Positions 1 through 10,215 of a stretch of 64,000 nt of DNA are shown here, piece by piece. The position numbers were made by a program, and so were the translations under genes. Origin of the DNA: Liriodendron chinense (Eukaryota > Streptophyta > Magnoliopsida > Magnoliales > Magnoliaceae); the NCBI GenBank assembly GCA_003013855.2, contig PVNU02001430.1, positions 372,001 to 436,000 on the forward strand. The letters run 5' to 3'. Each line of letters starts with the position of its first letter. The stretch's first letter is position 1. Below the pieces are notes generated by a model, which saw only the letters and a program-made list of their open reading frames with translations, searched no databases and was not told where the DNA came from.

Positions 1-16
1 AGCCCCAAAAGGTCGT

Positions 17-144
17 CCGACCGGTCAAGACCGATCAGCCAAACAGGCCCCGACCGGTCTAGACCGGTCGGCCAACATTGCAACCTTCTACAGAGCACGC
101 TGGACAGTTCACATACTTGTCCGACCGGTCTTGACCGGTCGGCC
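17..144 (+). promoter_or_regulatory. GACCGGTC palindrome cluster, N1 5' LTR (3 units)
   Basis: Three units, at about 17, 48 and 119, each have an arm CCGACCGGTC, two free bases and the reverse-complement arm. They lie 780-900 bp upstream of the TATA box, in predicted U3. The unit ends often give GCCGAC, the core recognised by plant DREB/CBF factors; binding is inference. Confidence 0.6.
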
Positions 145-923
145 ATGCAAATTCCAGATTTTAGATTGCAGAGAGCAGGCCATTCCCGTTTCTAGTTTTT
201 TGGACCCATTTTTTGGGCCTATCTTAATGATATTTGAAAATCTAACACATCCATGTCGAAGAGGAGCTCGACGCCGAACTAACCCAAGTGGTTTCGTGTC
301 GATCGGAGCTACGGATTGATCGTGGTGGCCAAAACAATACGAACTGTCCAAAAAGTTCCAGATTCTGCCTACTCCACTCTGGGCCGGTCCAGGTGACTCA
401 TCATTGATGATATGAAGAATATACTTTGACCATCTTCTAGACCACATCCATATATGAATAACCACAAAGTTTCAGATCAAAAGGATGTGTGGTTTGATCG
501 TACCGGTTGAAGAAAGATGGACCATCCAGAAAGATCCAACTGTGCAGAGTTTATAAAAGCCCTAAGTGTTCTAATTTTCGAACCACATTCTGGGATTGTT
601 TTGGACAATCTAATCCATCTATCATGCAGAGGAGGAATTTTTCTGCCAATATTCAAAATTTGGGATCAATCCAACATCTGTACACTCCGGAGCGTTGAAA
701 GCAAGATGACTGGTTCTGAAGGTACCCGAAGTGCGCAATTTTAAGAGGCGGTCGGTGATATGATTGGTGGGCCCATTCAGAGGATAATATTGGAAATCTA
801 AATCATCTATGAGGAAGATCACATTACAAGGAAGCTACAAATCAATTTTGAAGGCAATCCGACCATTGGTTAAGCCGTACGAAGCGAAACAAGATCTGTT
901 ACGTTGCGGTACTCTTGCTGCAC

Positions 924-931
924 TATAAAAG
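924..931 (+). promoter_or_regulatory. TATA box of N1 5' LTR
   Basis: TATAAAAG lies in a GC-richer context after the palindromes and about 930 bp before the LTR end, the same relative place as in the other Athila-type LTRs. Confidence 0.65.
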
Positions 932-1862
932 GAGGTGGTCTCTTCTATTCCAGGTCAAGCAAGGACGTGGGGAGCAAGGAGTTCAAGTCATAGGAGGCTT
1001 CCTAGCCTCCTCCAGCTAGTTTTTCTTCCTTTTCTTAGTTCTAGTTTTATTTTTAATATGCTTTCCATTAGCTAATCTCTTAGCCAGAGCTAAGAGGTGA
1101 ACCTTATAGTTTTCTTAGATTGTTTAATTTGTTTTATTGGTTTTAAAGTTGGATTTCATGTTTATGAACAATGGTTTGCAGTTAATACAAGTTCCAAGTA
1201 GTTTTTCTTAGTCTTATGATGACTCGTGGATGTTTGGGAGAATTGCTTGAGTTCTTAATGGTTGTGTGCTAGTCTAGACCTCTATGATCCGAGGAATTGG
1301 AGTATGCTCTAGTACTATGATCTTCATGTGGGAACTTCCTACCAAAGTTCTACTTTTCTGGAATTCTGAACTATGTGAGACTGTGTATGTGATTTGAATC
1401 AAGTTCAAATCATAATCTAGTTTTGTCTTATGACAGGATTTAATGATGGTTATGATTGTGATCTTAGCCTATTGGAATTGGGATTGACCTATGCCATTGA
1501 GTATGCTTGTCCTAGCTTGCATTGAGTGAATCATATACATGGATCATACATATGTCAGGTTGATTGTTTTAACCGCTCTATCATCCGACTAGATAGAACT
1601 TAATTTCGATTCTAGTTGAGAAAGTGAGAAACCATAGCGAATTATGCATCTAAGGAGAGCTATAAGTGGATCCTTAATGCTCTAGTTATCTTTTCATTAT
1701 CAGATTTTCTATTCTATGTTCAAAACCAATTTCACAACCCTCTTAAGATTCTAGTTATTAGGATAGTTTGAATTGTTTACTTCCTTCCCTGTGGATCGAC
1801 CTCGGTCTTACCGAGATTATTACTACATCGCAACCCTACACTTGGGGAAGCGAACAAGTTTT

Positions 1863-1880
1863 TGGCGCCGTTCCCAGGGA
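1863..1880 (+). other. N1 primer binding site (tRNA-Asp type, degraded)
   Basis: TGGCGCCGTTCCCAGGGA begins six bases after the LTR end. It differs at a few positions from the complement of the plant tRNA-Asp 3' end, TGGCGCCGTTGCCGGGGA, which A4 carries perfectly. The stretch 1881-2122 is a leader in which no gene is seen. Confidence 0.75.
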
Positions 1881-2122
1881 AGAGGTTAAACGGTTCTAAT
1901 TGTTCTAGTAGCTATAGAGTCGTTTTAGTTAGGTAGGATTTTCAGTTTTTATAGAAGTAGATTTTCTGATTTTTTTTTCTAGATTACTAACAATTTTTTG
2001 TTGGATTTTGTAGGACATTGTGCTGACATATATCTCACTCTATTGGGTAACATCTCTCCATCTCCCTCCTTTTTGTTCTTTTTTCTAGATTAGGGTAGTT
2101 TCCAATTCCTTAAAATTGCATC

Positions 2123-2359
2123 ATGTATGATTGGACGAATGGTGCGTACAAGTACCTTTTGGAGGATGAGACGTTGGATTGGGAGACCCAAACTCATTGT
2201 GATCTGGATTCCTCCAAGCATGAATATTTTACTGAGATTCAAAGAACCTCCACTACCCCCCAACGTAAGATGCTACGTGATTACTGGGTTGAAAATAACA
2301 AGAGTGTTCCACCAAGTTTAACAGGAGGTAGGAATAAGAAAAAAGGACCGGGGGAATAA
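2123..2359 (+). pseudogene. N1 internal ORF, N-terminal part (unrecognised)
   Basis: An ATG starts a 78-residue reading that opens MYDWTNGAYKYLLEDETLDW and contains KMLRDYWVENN. The related element N2 has the same region without the start. Just after a run of five G near 2350 the reading moves to another frame and continues as the next fragment, so this is the front end of a longer broken ORF. I do not recognise the product. The LRDY motif resembles the LRDFLQP or LRDYLQP motif at the start of the Athila gag protein in A4 and A2, which suggests a distant gag origin. Confidence 0.55.
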
Positions 2360-2360
2360 T

Positions 2361-3118
2361 GACCAACCGGTAAAGACATTACGTGATCACTTGTATGGTT
2401 ATGCCTATCAACCATCTTATCAGTATTCGTCATATAACACGTATGGTCTTCATCGTGAGAGTCCTCACACCTCTAGTCTAATGGAAGATGAGCCAACCAT
2501 GGATGCCAACAATTATCCTCAAGAGTTTCTTTCTCATGATCCACAACCGACACGAACTCTTGAGGATACGCTGTGAGAATTTGTGAAAATAACTGAGCAA
2601 TGCATACAAAACCTCTCGCCATCTCAAAATCCTGAACCCGACATTGGGAACACCGAATCAATCCCCAACATAGAGGAGGATGTGGCTATCCAAGCCCAAC
2701 CCTCTTCCGATTTGATGACTAAACTTCTAGGGGATGTAGAGCTCAGTGATCCCACCATTACCATCGATTATGGTGAATCAACTATCTCTTTTAGCTATTC
2801 CGATTTGAATGATGAAGAGATTTCAAGGACAATTGACGAACCTGAGGAATCTACAAAATCTGAAAGTGATAGTTTGATTGCCTACAATGAGGGTTTGAAG
2901 GATGATTGTGAGTCCATGATTTCTTCTTCCAAAGGGCCGAATGTTTTTGAGTCACCGGAAGAAATTCTTGCTAGAGAGATGGCCGAAGTCGATATTTTTT
3001 AGTCCTTCCACCAACAACACGTGCCGGATTCTATTGTGGAAGAACTCCCTTGGGTTGAAAATTCTATTTCTTTGGATGATGGGGTGGCACAATCTGAAAT
3101 TTTAAAAGATCAACCAAT
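2361..3118 (+). pseudogene. N1 internal ORF, central part (unrecognised, acidic)
   Basis: One frame runs from about 2361 to the A1 insertion, interrupted by TGA at 2574-2576 (fits CGA to TGA) and TAG at 3000-3002 (GAG in N2). It opens with VKTLRDHLYGYAYQPSYQYS, rich in Tyr and Ser, followed by a long acidic stretch containing TIDEPEESTKSESDS and LAREMAEVDIF. The same order occurs in N2 at 32109-32880. No signal peptide, zinc knuckle or catalytic motif is visible. The reading resumes in frame at 23802 after A1 is removed. Function is unknown; a structural, gag-like role or a captured host sequence are both possible. Confidence 0.55.
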
Positions 3119-3123
3119 GCTAG
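3119..3123 (+). repeat. Target-site duplication of A1, left copy (GCTAG)
   Basis: GCTAG directly precedes the A1 5' LTR and is repeated at 23797-23801 directly after the 3' LTR. Removing A1 and one copy restores the N1 reading frame. Confidence 0.95.
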
Positions 3124-3360
3124 TGTTGAGCGCTTAATTGTGCATATTCTAACCCCAATTCATCACTCATTGTGCAAGATTTTCATGACTTAAAGACTAA
3201 ATGAATGTATGTTTTGTGATTGGAGGATTGAGAGTGGACTTTGCCTAATTAAAGATGAAAAGAGCCTATTTAAGAACCATTGAATGAAGATCAAAGGAGG
3301 ACGAAAGAAAGAAGGAAGCAAGGAAAGAAGACAAGAAGATAGAATGACGAAAACAGGCCA

Positions 3361-3625
3361 AGACCGGTCGTGACCGGTCGGCCAGGAGGACCACGACCGG
3401 TCCAGACTGGTCGGCCATCTCCCCTTGACCTTCCAGAGCTTGCTGGACATATTGATGAAGCACACCGACTGGTCGTGACCGGTCGGCCAGGCCAGTCCGA
3501 CTGGTCAAGACCGGTCGGCCAGAAATCTTTTTATAGTCCAGAGCTTGCTGGACTGATTTCCCAGTGAAGCACGACTAGTCAAGACCGGTCGGCCAATTAC
3601 TCAGACTGGTCCAGACCGGTCGGCC
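3361..3625 (+). promoter_or_regulatory. Palindrome cluster, A1 5' LTR (6 units)
   Basis: Six degenerate units of the GACCGGTC palindrome lie at about 3361, 3397, 3465, 3497, 3571 and 3603. Short spacers include the repeated phrase CCAGAGCTTGCTGGAC. The cluster ends about 100 bp before the TATA box. Confidence 0.7.
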
Positions 3626-3729
3626 GTGCGTAAAGACTGCATACTTTCTATTTTGGCGCCGATTTTCTCTGCGCACTGCGTAACCTTACGCAGATTCTCG
3701 ATTCTTCTGAAGTTGCGGAGCCTCCCTAC

Positions 3730-3737
3730 TATAAAAG
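3730..3737 (+). promoter_or_regulatory. TATA box of A1 5' LTR
   Basis: TATAAAAG is followed by GACACCTAGGG. Transcription would start about 30 bp downstream, near the CCTAGG inverted repeat, which would mark the start of the R region. Confidence 0.7.
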
Positions 3738-4709
3738 GACACCTAGGGATCGTTCCTAGGGTATCTTAGAAGGGTTTAAGCAAGGTTGGAGGTGGAGGAA
3801 GTGGATTTCGGAGTTCCACAACTCCTTCTAGTTTGTTTTACTGTTTTATGAGTTTTTTTGGTTGTTTCATGTTTCCTTGAGTCATGAGCAGCTAAACCTC
3901 TTAGCTAGGGCTAAGAGGTGAAGCTTGTAGTAGATCTAAGATGTTTCAATTCGTTCTAAGTTGGTTTTAAGTTTGGAATTCATGTTTATGAACTATGGTT
4001 TGAAGTTTATACAAGTTTTAAGTAGTTTTTCTTAGTCTTATGATGAAGCATGGATGTTTGGGAGAATTACTTAAATTCTTAATTGGTTTGTATTAGTCTA
4101 GACCTGTATGATCCGAGGAATTGGAGTACACTCTAGTACTATGATTTTCATGTGGGGACTTCCTACCAAAGTTCTACTTTTCTCAATTTCTGTTTTATGT
4201 GAGACTGTGCATGTGATTTGAATCAAGTTCAAATCATGATCTAGCCTTGTCTTGTGACAGGACTTGAGGATGGTTATGATTGTGAACTGAGCCTTTTGAA
4301 ATTGGGACTGACCTATGCAATTGAGCATGCTCAGCTTAGCTTACATTGAGTGAATCCTATGCATTGGACTTACATATAACAGATTGTTTGGTTTAACAGC
4401 TCTATCATCCGGCTAGATAGATCTTAATATTGATTCAGGTTGAGAAAGTGAGAAACCATAGCAGATTGAACATCAAGGATTGCTACAAGTGGATCCTTGA
4501 ACCCCTAGTGCCTTTTTATAATTATTTACCTTCAATTTAATTCAATTTTGCTACTCACATCAAATCCATACAAAATCTGGTTGTTAGCTTTCAATAGACA
4601 CTACTGGATGTGTTTGTGAATTCCTACACAAGTCCCTGTGGATCGACCTTGGTCTTACCGAGTTTATTACTACATCGCAACCCTACACTTGGGGAAGCGA
4701 ACAAGTTTT

Positions 4710-4727
4710 TGGCGCCGTTGCCGGGGA
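4710..4727 (+). other. A1 primer binding site, tRNA-Asp
   Basis: TGGCGCCGTTGCCGGGGA is a perfect complement of the plant tRNA-Asp(GTC) 3' end including CCA, seven bases after the LTR. The leader 4728-5235 has no start-to-stop gene; it matches the A4 leader (55895-56439) up to about 5228. Confidence 0.9.
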
Positions 4728-5235
4728 CTTTGACGGTTTTTCACAAATTTCTGAAATTAGTATCTATTTAGGATTTTTTTAGGATTTTAGGACTAACTTA
4801 GTTTGTTTTATTTGATTTTTCTTTTTGCAGGGATTTCTACGAAGCTGAAGAAGATATAAGGATTTCAAGTACCAAATCAGGTTTTATCTTTCTAAACCTT
4901 ACTCTTCTCCTTCTCCTATTCATTCCTATCATATTCATCTCTTGTAGAGTGGGTGGAGACTCCTTTTGGATCTCTGAAAGGTAGAACTTCTGCCACCTGG
5001 ATTCCTATTGGTCGGCTCTGCCGTCTTGGATCACCTTGTGCTCAGAAATTTCTTTTCTCACCTCCACTTCTCTTTCTCCTTTTTCTGCACTTTTTCTCAA
5101 ACGATTCAAAGAGTGGGTGGGGAGTTCTTTGAACCCCTATTGACCAGGAGAAATCGGTCTCTATCCTTGCTTCTGGCTTAGCCATTGCAGGACACATTGT
5201 GCTTCGGTCTTAGAGAAGAGTAAAGAAAAGGAGGA

Positions 5236-5919
5236 ATGTATGTCATATCAGAAGAGGATAGCATAAGTGCACGAGTGGCTAGCCTCACAAGAAAGGTCGA
5301 AGCCATGGAATTGAGGAAAGGAGAGATGATTAACTCCAATGACGTTGAAACTGTTTGTGGAATTTATGCCGGAAACCAACATGCAACACAAGAGTGTCCC
5401 ACAATTTCAGCAGTTCAGGACATCTTACAAGAACAATCAAATGCCATAAACAGTTATCAACGGCAATTTGGTGCTCCAACCTCAAACACGTTTAATGCTA
5501 GTTGGAAGAACCATCCCAACTTCAGTTGGAGGAATGGACCCACTACGAATGCAACCCCTATCCCTCAAGCTCAACCTATACTAGGTCCATCTCTAGTCAT
5601 TACTCCAAAAGTGACACTAGAGGAGATGTTGGGTGCATTCGTATCGGTCCAAGCTGAGTATAATAAGACAAATTCTCTGAAAATAGATGGGTTCATGGAA
5701 GAGCAATTGAAATTCAATCAAAATTCAACCCAAGCCATCAATGAATTAAAAACATCAATGGCTAGAGTTGAATCTCATCTTAGTGTTAGAGAGAAGGGCA
5801 CACTTCCTGCCCAACCTCTTCCTAACCCAAGAACCCAGTTTGAGATACAAGATGCAAGCTCATCCTCGCACCACACGGAACATGTTCAAAGCTATCACCA
5901 CTTTGAGAAGTGGGAATGA
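5236..5919 (+). pseudogene. A1 gag, C-terminal remnant
   Basis: The reading begins mid-gag at MYVISEEDSISARVASLTRK, which corresponds to an internal gag position in A4. The capsid half is missing because the leader joins gag directly at the shared string AAAGGAGGAA near 5226. The zinc knuckle is damaged: C-X2-C-X4-H-X4-C in A4 reads CGIYAGNQHATQEC here, with the second Cys replaced by Tyr. Asn- and Gln-rich linker sequence follows. An extra A near 5889 shifts the frame, so the last residues are spurious and the gag C-terminus continues in the next entry. Confidence 0.85.
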
Positions 5920-6790
5920 AATTGACAAATCTAATCCGGTGAAAGTCCCAAAGCCTAAGGATCCAGAAATTCCCAAAGAGGATGATAGCTCAAATAACAC
6001 TCCACAAGAAAAAGAACTGGAAAGGCAATACAAGCCGGTTGCTCCGTTTCCACAAAGGTTAATTTCACCTAAACCTTTAGATAAAAATCTAAAAATTTTA
6101 GAAGTTTTCAAGCAGGTGAAGATCAACATCCCGTTGTTGGATGCAATAAAACAAATACCATCTTATGCCAAATTTCTAAAGGAATTGTGTACAGTCAAAA
6201 GGAAACACAATGTTCACAACAAAGTACTTTTGACTGAGAATTTGAGTGCCATCATCAAACAAGAGGTGCCCCAAAAATACAAGGATCCGGGTAGTCCAAC
6301 CATCTCATGCATCATAGGAGATTACCGGATTAAACAAGCCTTACTCTATTTGGGGGCAAGTGTGAATCTCATTCCATACTCGGTCTACGAGCAACTTGGG
6401 TTAGGTGAATTGAAACTGACCAAAACCACACTCCAACTTGCTGACAAATCCATCCGTATACCGAGAGGAATGATTGAGGATGTTCTAGTCCAAGTTGATA
6501 AATTCTACTACTCAGTAGACTTTATTGTCTTGGATACACATCCCGTGATAGGCACCGGTGCTCAAATTTCCGTCATACTTGGAGGACCGTTTCTAGCTAC
6601 TTCAAATGCAATTATCAATTGTAGAAACGGACTTGTACAAATGTCCTTTGGAAATATGACCCTTGAGCTTAACATATTTGATTTATGCAAACAACCACGG
6701 GAGGTTGATGATGATATCCACGAACTAAACATGATTGAATCATTCATGGAAGATACATTCCCCTTGTCACTATCTTCCGACCCTTTGTAG
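5890..6790 (+). pseudogene. A1 gag end and aspartic protease
   Basis: After the frameshift near 5889 the second frame carries a KQVKINIPLLDAIKQIPSYA block and the Athila-type retropepsin. The expected catalytic motif region reads LLYLGASVNLIPYS; A4 has LLDLGASVNLIPYS, so the catalytic Asp is replaced by Tyr. The downstream LQLADKSIRIPRG, VDFIVLDTHPVIG and LGGPFLATSNAIINC blocks are kept. A TAG stop at 6788-6790 replaces GAG of A4. The protease would cut the Gag-Pol polyprotein in virus-like particles, but this copy looks inactive. Confidence 0.85.
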
Positions 6791-7649
6791 GCATGTGTGG
6801 CCCATTCTCATGAGATAAATGATGACACAACACAAGAGATGGATGCCATTCTAGATGTGATGCTGGTGCATGATAATAAAAGATGGAGGGCCCTATTTGA
6901 GCCTTTGCTTATAAACAAGAACAAGGCCCTCCCATCCAACATCAAGGCACCAATACTCGACCTAAAACCATTACCAAGTGAGCTGAAATATGTTTATTTA
7001 GGTCGAGATGAGACATACCCAGTGGTGATTTCTTCCCACTTGGATGAGGACACAAGAGAGTAGGCTAATGGCCACTCTATTAGAGCACAAGAGTGCCATT
7101 GGATGGTCAATTGCGGATCTCAAAGGCATAGACCCACTGATTTGTACCCATCGCATACACCTTGAGGAGAATGCGAAGACATCCCGGCAACCACAAAGAT
7201 GACTAAATCCAAACATGAAGGATGTGGTTAAGGCCGAAGTGGTGAAACTATTAGATGTGGGTATTATTTATCCAATATCCGATAGTCAATGGGTGAGCCC
7301 AACTCAAGTGGTGCCTAAGAAATCCGGAATAACCATCGTAGCCAACGCCAATAATGAACTCGTGCCAACTAGAGTCACTACCGGTTGGAGAATGTGCATT
7401 GACTACAGGAAGCTAAACACTGTCACGAGGAAAGACCACTTCCCCCTACCGTTTGTTGTCAAATTTTAGAAAGGTTGGCGGGTCATTCCCACTTTTGCTT
7501 CCTTGATGGCTATTCAGGGTACAACCAAATAGAGATTGCCCGTGAAGACCAATAAAAGACTACATTCACATGTCTATTCGGCACTTTCGCCTATAGACAG
7601 ATGCCGTTTGGACTATGTAATGCCCCTGCCACCTTTCAGCGTTGTATGA
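6791..7649 (+). pseudogene. A1 reverse transcriptase, N-terminal part (interrupted by A2)
   Basis: The reading contains LDLKPLPSELKYVYLGRDET, then, after a one-base insertion near 7053, the finger and palm blocks DVGIIYPISDSQWVSPTQVV and GWRMCIDYRKLNTVTRKDHF. A further one-base loss near 7462 and a stop in the EDQEKTTF block break it again. It ends within NAPATFQRC, where A2 inserted at TATGA (7645-7649). The palm sequence with the catalytic Asp pair resumes at 18970. Confidence 0.87.
7645..7649 (+). repeat. Target-site duplication of A2, left copy (TATGA)
   Basis: TATGA precedes A2 and recurs at 18965-18969 just after it. Confidence 0.95.
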
Positions 7650-9097
7650 TGTTCGCTCGCCTCAAGTGTAAGGCTGCGACGTAGTAATAAAACTCGGTAA
7701 GACCGAGGTCGATCCACAGGGAAATAGTAAAAGCTACCAAATCACTCCAGCAACTCAGTTTTTAAAAGAAATCAGATTTAATTGAATGTTTACTTAAAAC
7801 AGAAACTTAATGAAAAATCAGAGATAATAAATACTAAGGCTTTCAAGGATCCACTTGTAGAAATCCTATGCCAATTCAGTCAATCCAAGTAGAAAACACA
7901 ACTAGAATCGAAGTCCTATCTCTCATCTAGTTGGAAAATAAAGCATTCACACACATTCCATCACATTCAAGTTGAACTTCCAAGTTCTAGTTCCATTCAA
8001 TCAATACAAAAACTCAAAACTATAGCCTGCGGAGTAACAGCCATGCCTCTGGACTATGGCCTGCTCAAGGATTACTATAATCCGAATTTAGATAAACAAA
8101 CATGATAATCTCAGAGAATTAAAAGGAATTCATGTCCGGAGCACATAAACTCAGATAAAACATCTGAAACTACCATTATTTGGAACTAAACCATGCAAAA
8201 ATTCAAACTTGAATGTAAATTACTTGAATTAAACTGAAATCAACATAGTATTAGCTACAAGTTTCACCTCTCAGCCCTAGCTGAGAGGTTTTAGCCGAGC
8301 ATAGTCATGCTACAACTAAAAACTCTGAAATAAAGCATAAAAACAGGAAAACCCGAATAGGAGAGTTGCAGCCGCTCCACGATCGCCTTCACTCTCCAAA
8401 CTCACGTTCCTTAGCTTCTCTGATACCCTAAGAAGAACCCCTAGGTGTCCTTTTATAGCAAACAACCTCCCTTGCGTCAGATTCTGCGAAAGATTACGCA
8501 TTGCATAGCAATTTCCAGAGTCCTGATTTAGAAAGGAATCATGTTACGCAGAGCCGACCGGTCGTGACCGGTCGGACTGATGTTTTACACATTCTAGAGA
8601 GTGCCACCGACCGGTCAAGACCGGTCGGACTGACCTGTCCAACCTTCCAGCGTGCATACCCGATCGGTCATGACCGGTCGGGCTTTGTTTTTGGCTTTGT
8701 CCAGTATATACAGCCGACCGGTCAAGACCGGTCGGGCTCCAATGTCCAGCTTCTAGTGTTCATGGCCGACCGGTCAAGACCGGTTGGCCTGTCTTCTCTT
8801 TGATCAAGCTTCATGGCCGACCGGTCATGACCGGTCGCCCTTCTTTCATTTGCTTCTTTTTCTCTTCTTTTTCTCCTTTTTCTTCTTCTCTCTCTTCTCT
8901 TTGCTTTCTTCTTTCTTTGGTCTTCTTTCATCCTTCATCCAAAAGTTCCAAATGTATTCTTTTGGCTCGTAATTGAATGAAGTTCGCTCTCATCTCTATA
9001 ATTACAAAACACGTGTTAGGTAGGCCTTTAAACCATGAAAATCATGCAAACCGTGTTGTGTAATGGGCAATGCAATGTATAAATTTGAGGTTCAACA
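7650..9097 (-). repeat. A2 3' LTR
   Basis: This 1448-bp repeat starts TGTTCGCT and ends TTCAACA on the plus strand. It carries six palindrome units, a TATA box on the minus strand (8457-8450) and a hairpin at 8266-8289 whose arms read ACCTCTCAGC and GCTGAGAGGT. It matches 17517-18964 almost throughout. Confidence 0.95.
8553..8838 (-). promoter_or_regulatory. Palindrome array, A2 3' LTR (6 units, ~52-bp spacing)
   Basis: Units lie at about 8553, 8608, 8658, 8714, 8764 and 8816, a spacing of 50-56 bp. Arms are mostly perfect CCGACCGGTC with central AA, AT or GT. Spacers differ from unit to unit. Confidence 0.75.
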
Positions 9098-9110
9098 CAC
9101 CCCCCAACCA
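9098..9110 (-). other. A2 polypurine tract
   Basis: On the minus strand GGTTGGGGGGTG directly abuts the 3' LTR, the usual primer for plus-strand DNA synthesis. Confidence 0.8.
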
Positions 9111-10215
9111 GCTTTTTGCTAGTCCCAAGCAAAACATGCGTAAAACAATTTCAAACCTCCAAACCCAACTCTCTTCCAGAATCCATGTTTCTATCCATTC
9201 CAAGATGCAGAAGTATAAATTTTGGAAAAATTAGGTGATAGAAGCTGAACCTTGGACTCTCAAAACATAAGAAGTGTTTACATGAAGTTCCCGCTGATTG
9301 ATTGATAAATAGAAGAACTCGAACAAATTCGACCTAGTGTGTATAGTGAAAATTCATCTCATGAGTTCCTGGGATCATCTTCTTCATAGATTAGGTAAAC
9401 CAATGATTTTAAAGTGCACAGAGCAACAGCAAGCCTATGACAGGAATTTGCCTTACCGTCCTTCCGACGGCTTTCACACTACGTCCCATTTCCGGCTTTG
9501 GTTACGGTTCGACCATCCCCAGGTTGGTAATAGGTAGCCCTTTTCGGAATTTTCCACCATTTTTCTTTCCTTCCCGATTTCATCCTTTCTTTCCTTTTTC
9601 TTTTAGAATTTGATAGGATTTTTAGAAATCCATATCTTCTGTTATTTTCCCATGGACAAGGATGGACAAAATACCCCGGCTTGGTTTCTCAACACCTTTA
9701 TATCAAAGTCTAGCTAATCCACAAATCACATAAACCTTTCAACTCATGAAAATCGTGTAATATGAACTTGGTGTGAAGGTGTTCAAATTTTCTATCAATC
9801 ACAACAATAGGGGAACTAACATATAAAACCATTATGTTGGGAGAAATTCAAGACTTACAACATCACACACTTTGTATCTCCTCTTTTTATACTCATATCA
9901 TCTCGAATGCATGGAAATAAGGTTTTCTAAAAGAGTTTTGAAATTTTAGAAAATTCGAAAAAATTTGCGCATGTGAGGCTCGAAATTTTGCAACATGCTA
10001 GATGAGGAATCATGTCTCACCCCCAACCAAATCTTGCATTGTCCTCAATGTAAAAAGATATGCAACTAGCACGAACATGAGAGCAATGGTAAACAATGAG
10101 AGAGTGAGAACAATAGTACCTGAGAGAGCGATCATGGAATTCTCCAACCCAACAACTAAAACCTAGCAAAACAAAACTAAACCTACCTATGCTATACCTC
10201 CATCAGACTAGGAGA
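9111..10215 (-). other. A2 3' untranslated region
   Basis: No gene is seen in this 1.1 kb stretch between the pol stop and the 3' LTR. It holds a block shared with A1, A4, A5, N1 and N2 (about 9443-9540, with a CCGTC...GACGG hairpin) and a second polypurine-like tract at 10019-10030. No env-like ORF with a membrane segment is present. Confidence 0.7.

Larger units (their letters stand above)
1..1856 (+). repeat. N1 5' LTR (truncated by window start)
   Basis: It ends in CGAACA directly before the primer site. It contains three GACCGGTC palindromes (17-144), a TATA box (924-931), an 8-bp hairpin (arms CTCTTAGC and GCTAAGAG, 1077-1096) and the LTR-terminal block with GGATCGACC and GGTCTTACCGAG shared by all Athila-type LTRs here. 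It is closely similar to 25543-27651. The small ORFs in it are chance readings of repeats. Confidence 0.9.
3124..4703 (+). repeat. A1 5' LTR
   Basis: This 1580-bp repeat contains six palindrome units, TATAAAAG at 3730, paired CCTAGG blocks just downstream (3742-3760), and a hairpin with arms ACCTCTTAGC and GCTAAGAGGT (3896-3919). It matches 22303-23796 except for an 86-bp net difference caused by lost palindrome units in the 3' copy. Confidence 0.95.

Noticed and set aside
8553..8838. Regularly spaced 22-bp repeats that resemble a CRISPR array
   Set aside because: The repeats are palindromic promoter-side units inside plant LTRs. Their spacers are the same in both LTRs of an element and share phrases with each other, and there are no cas genes.
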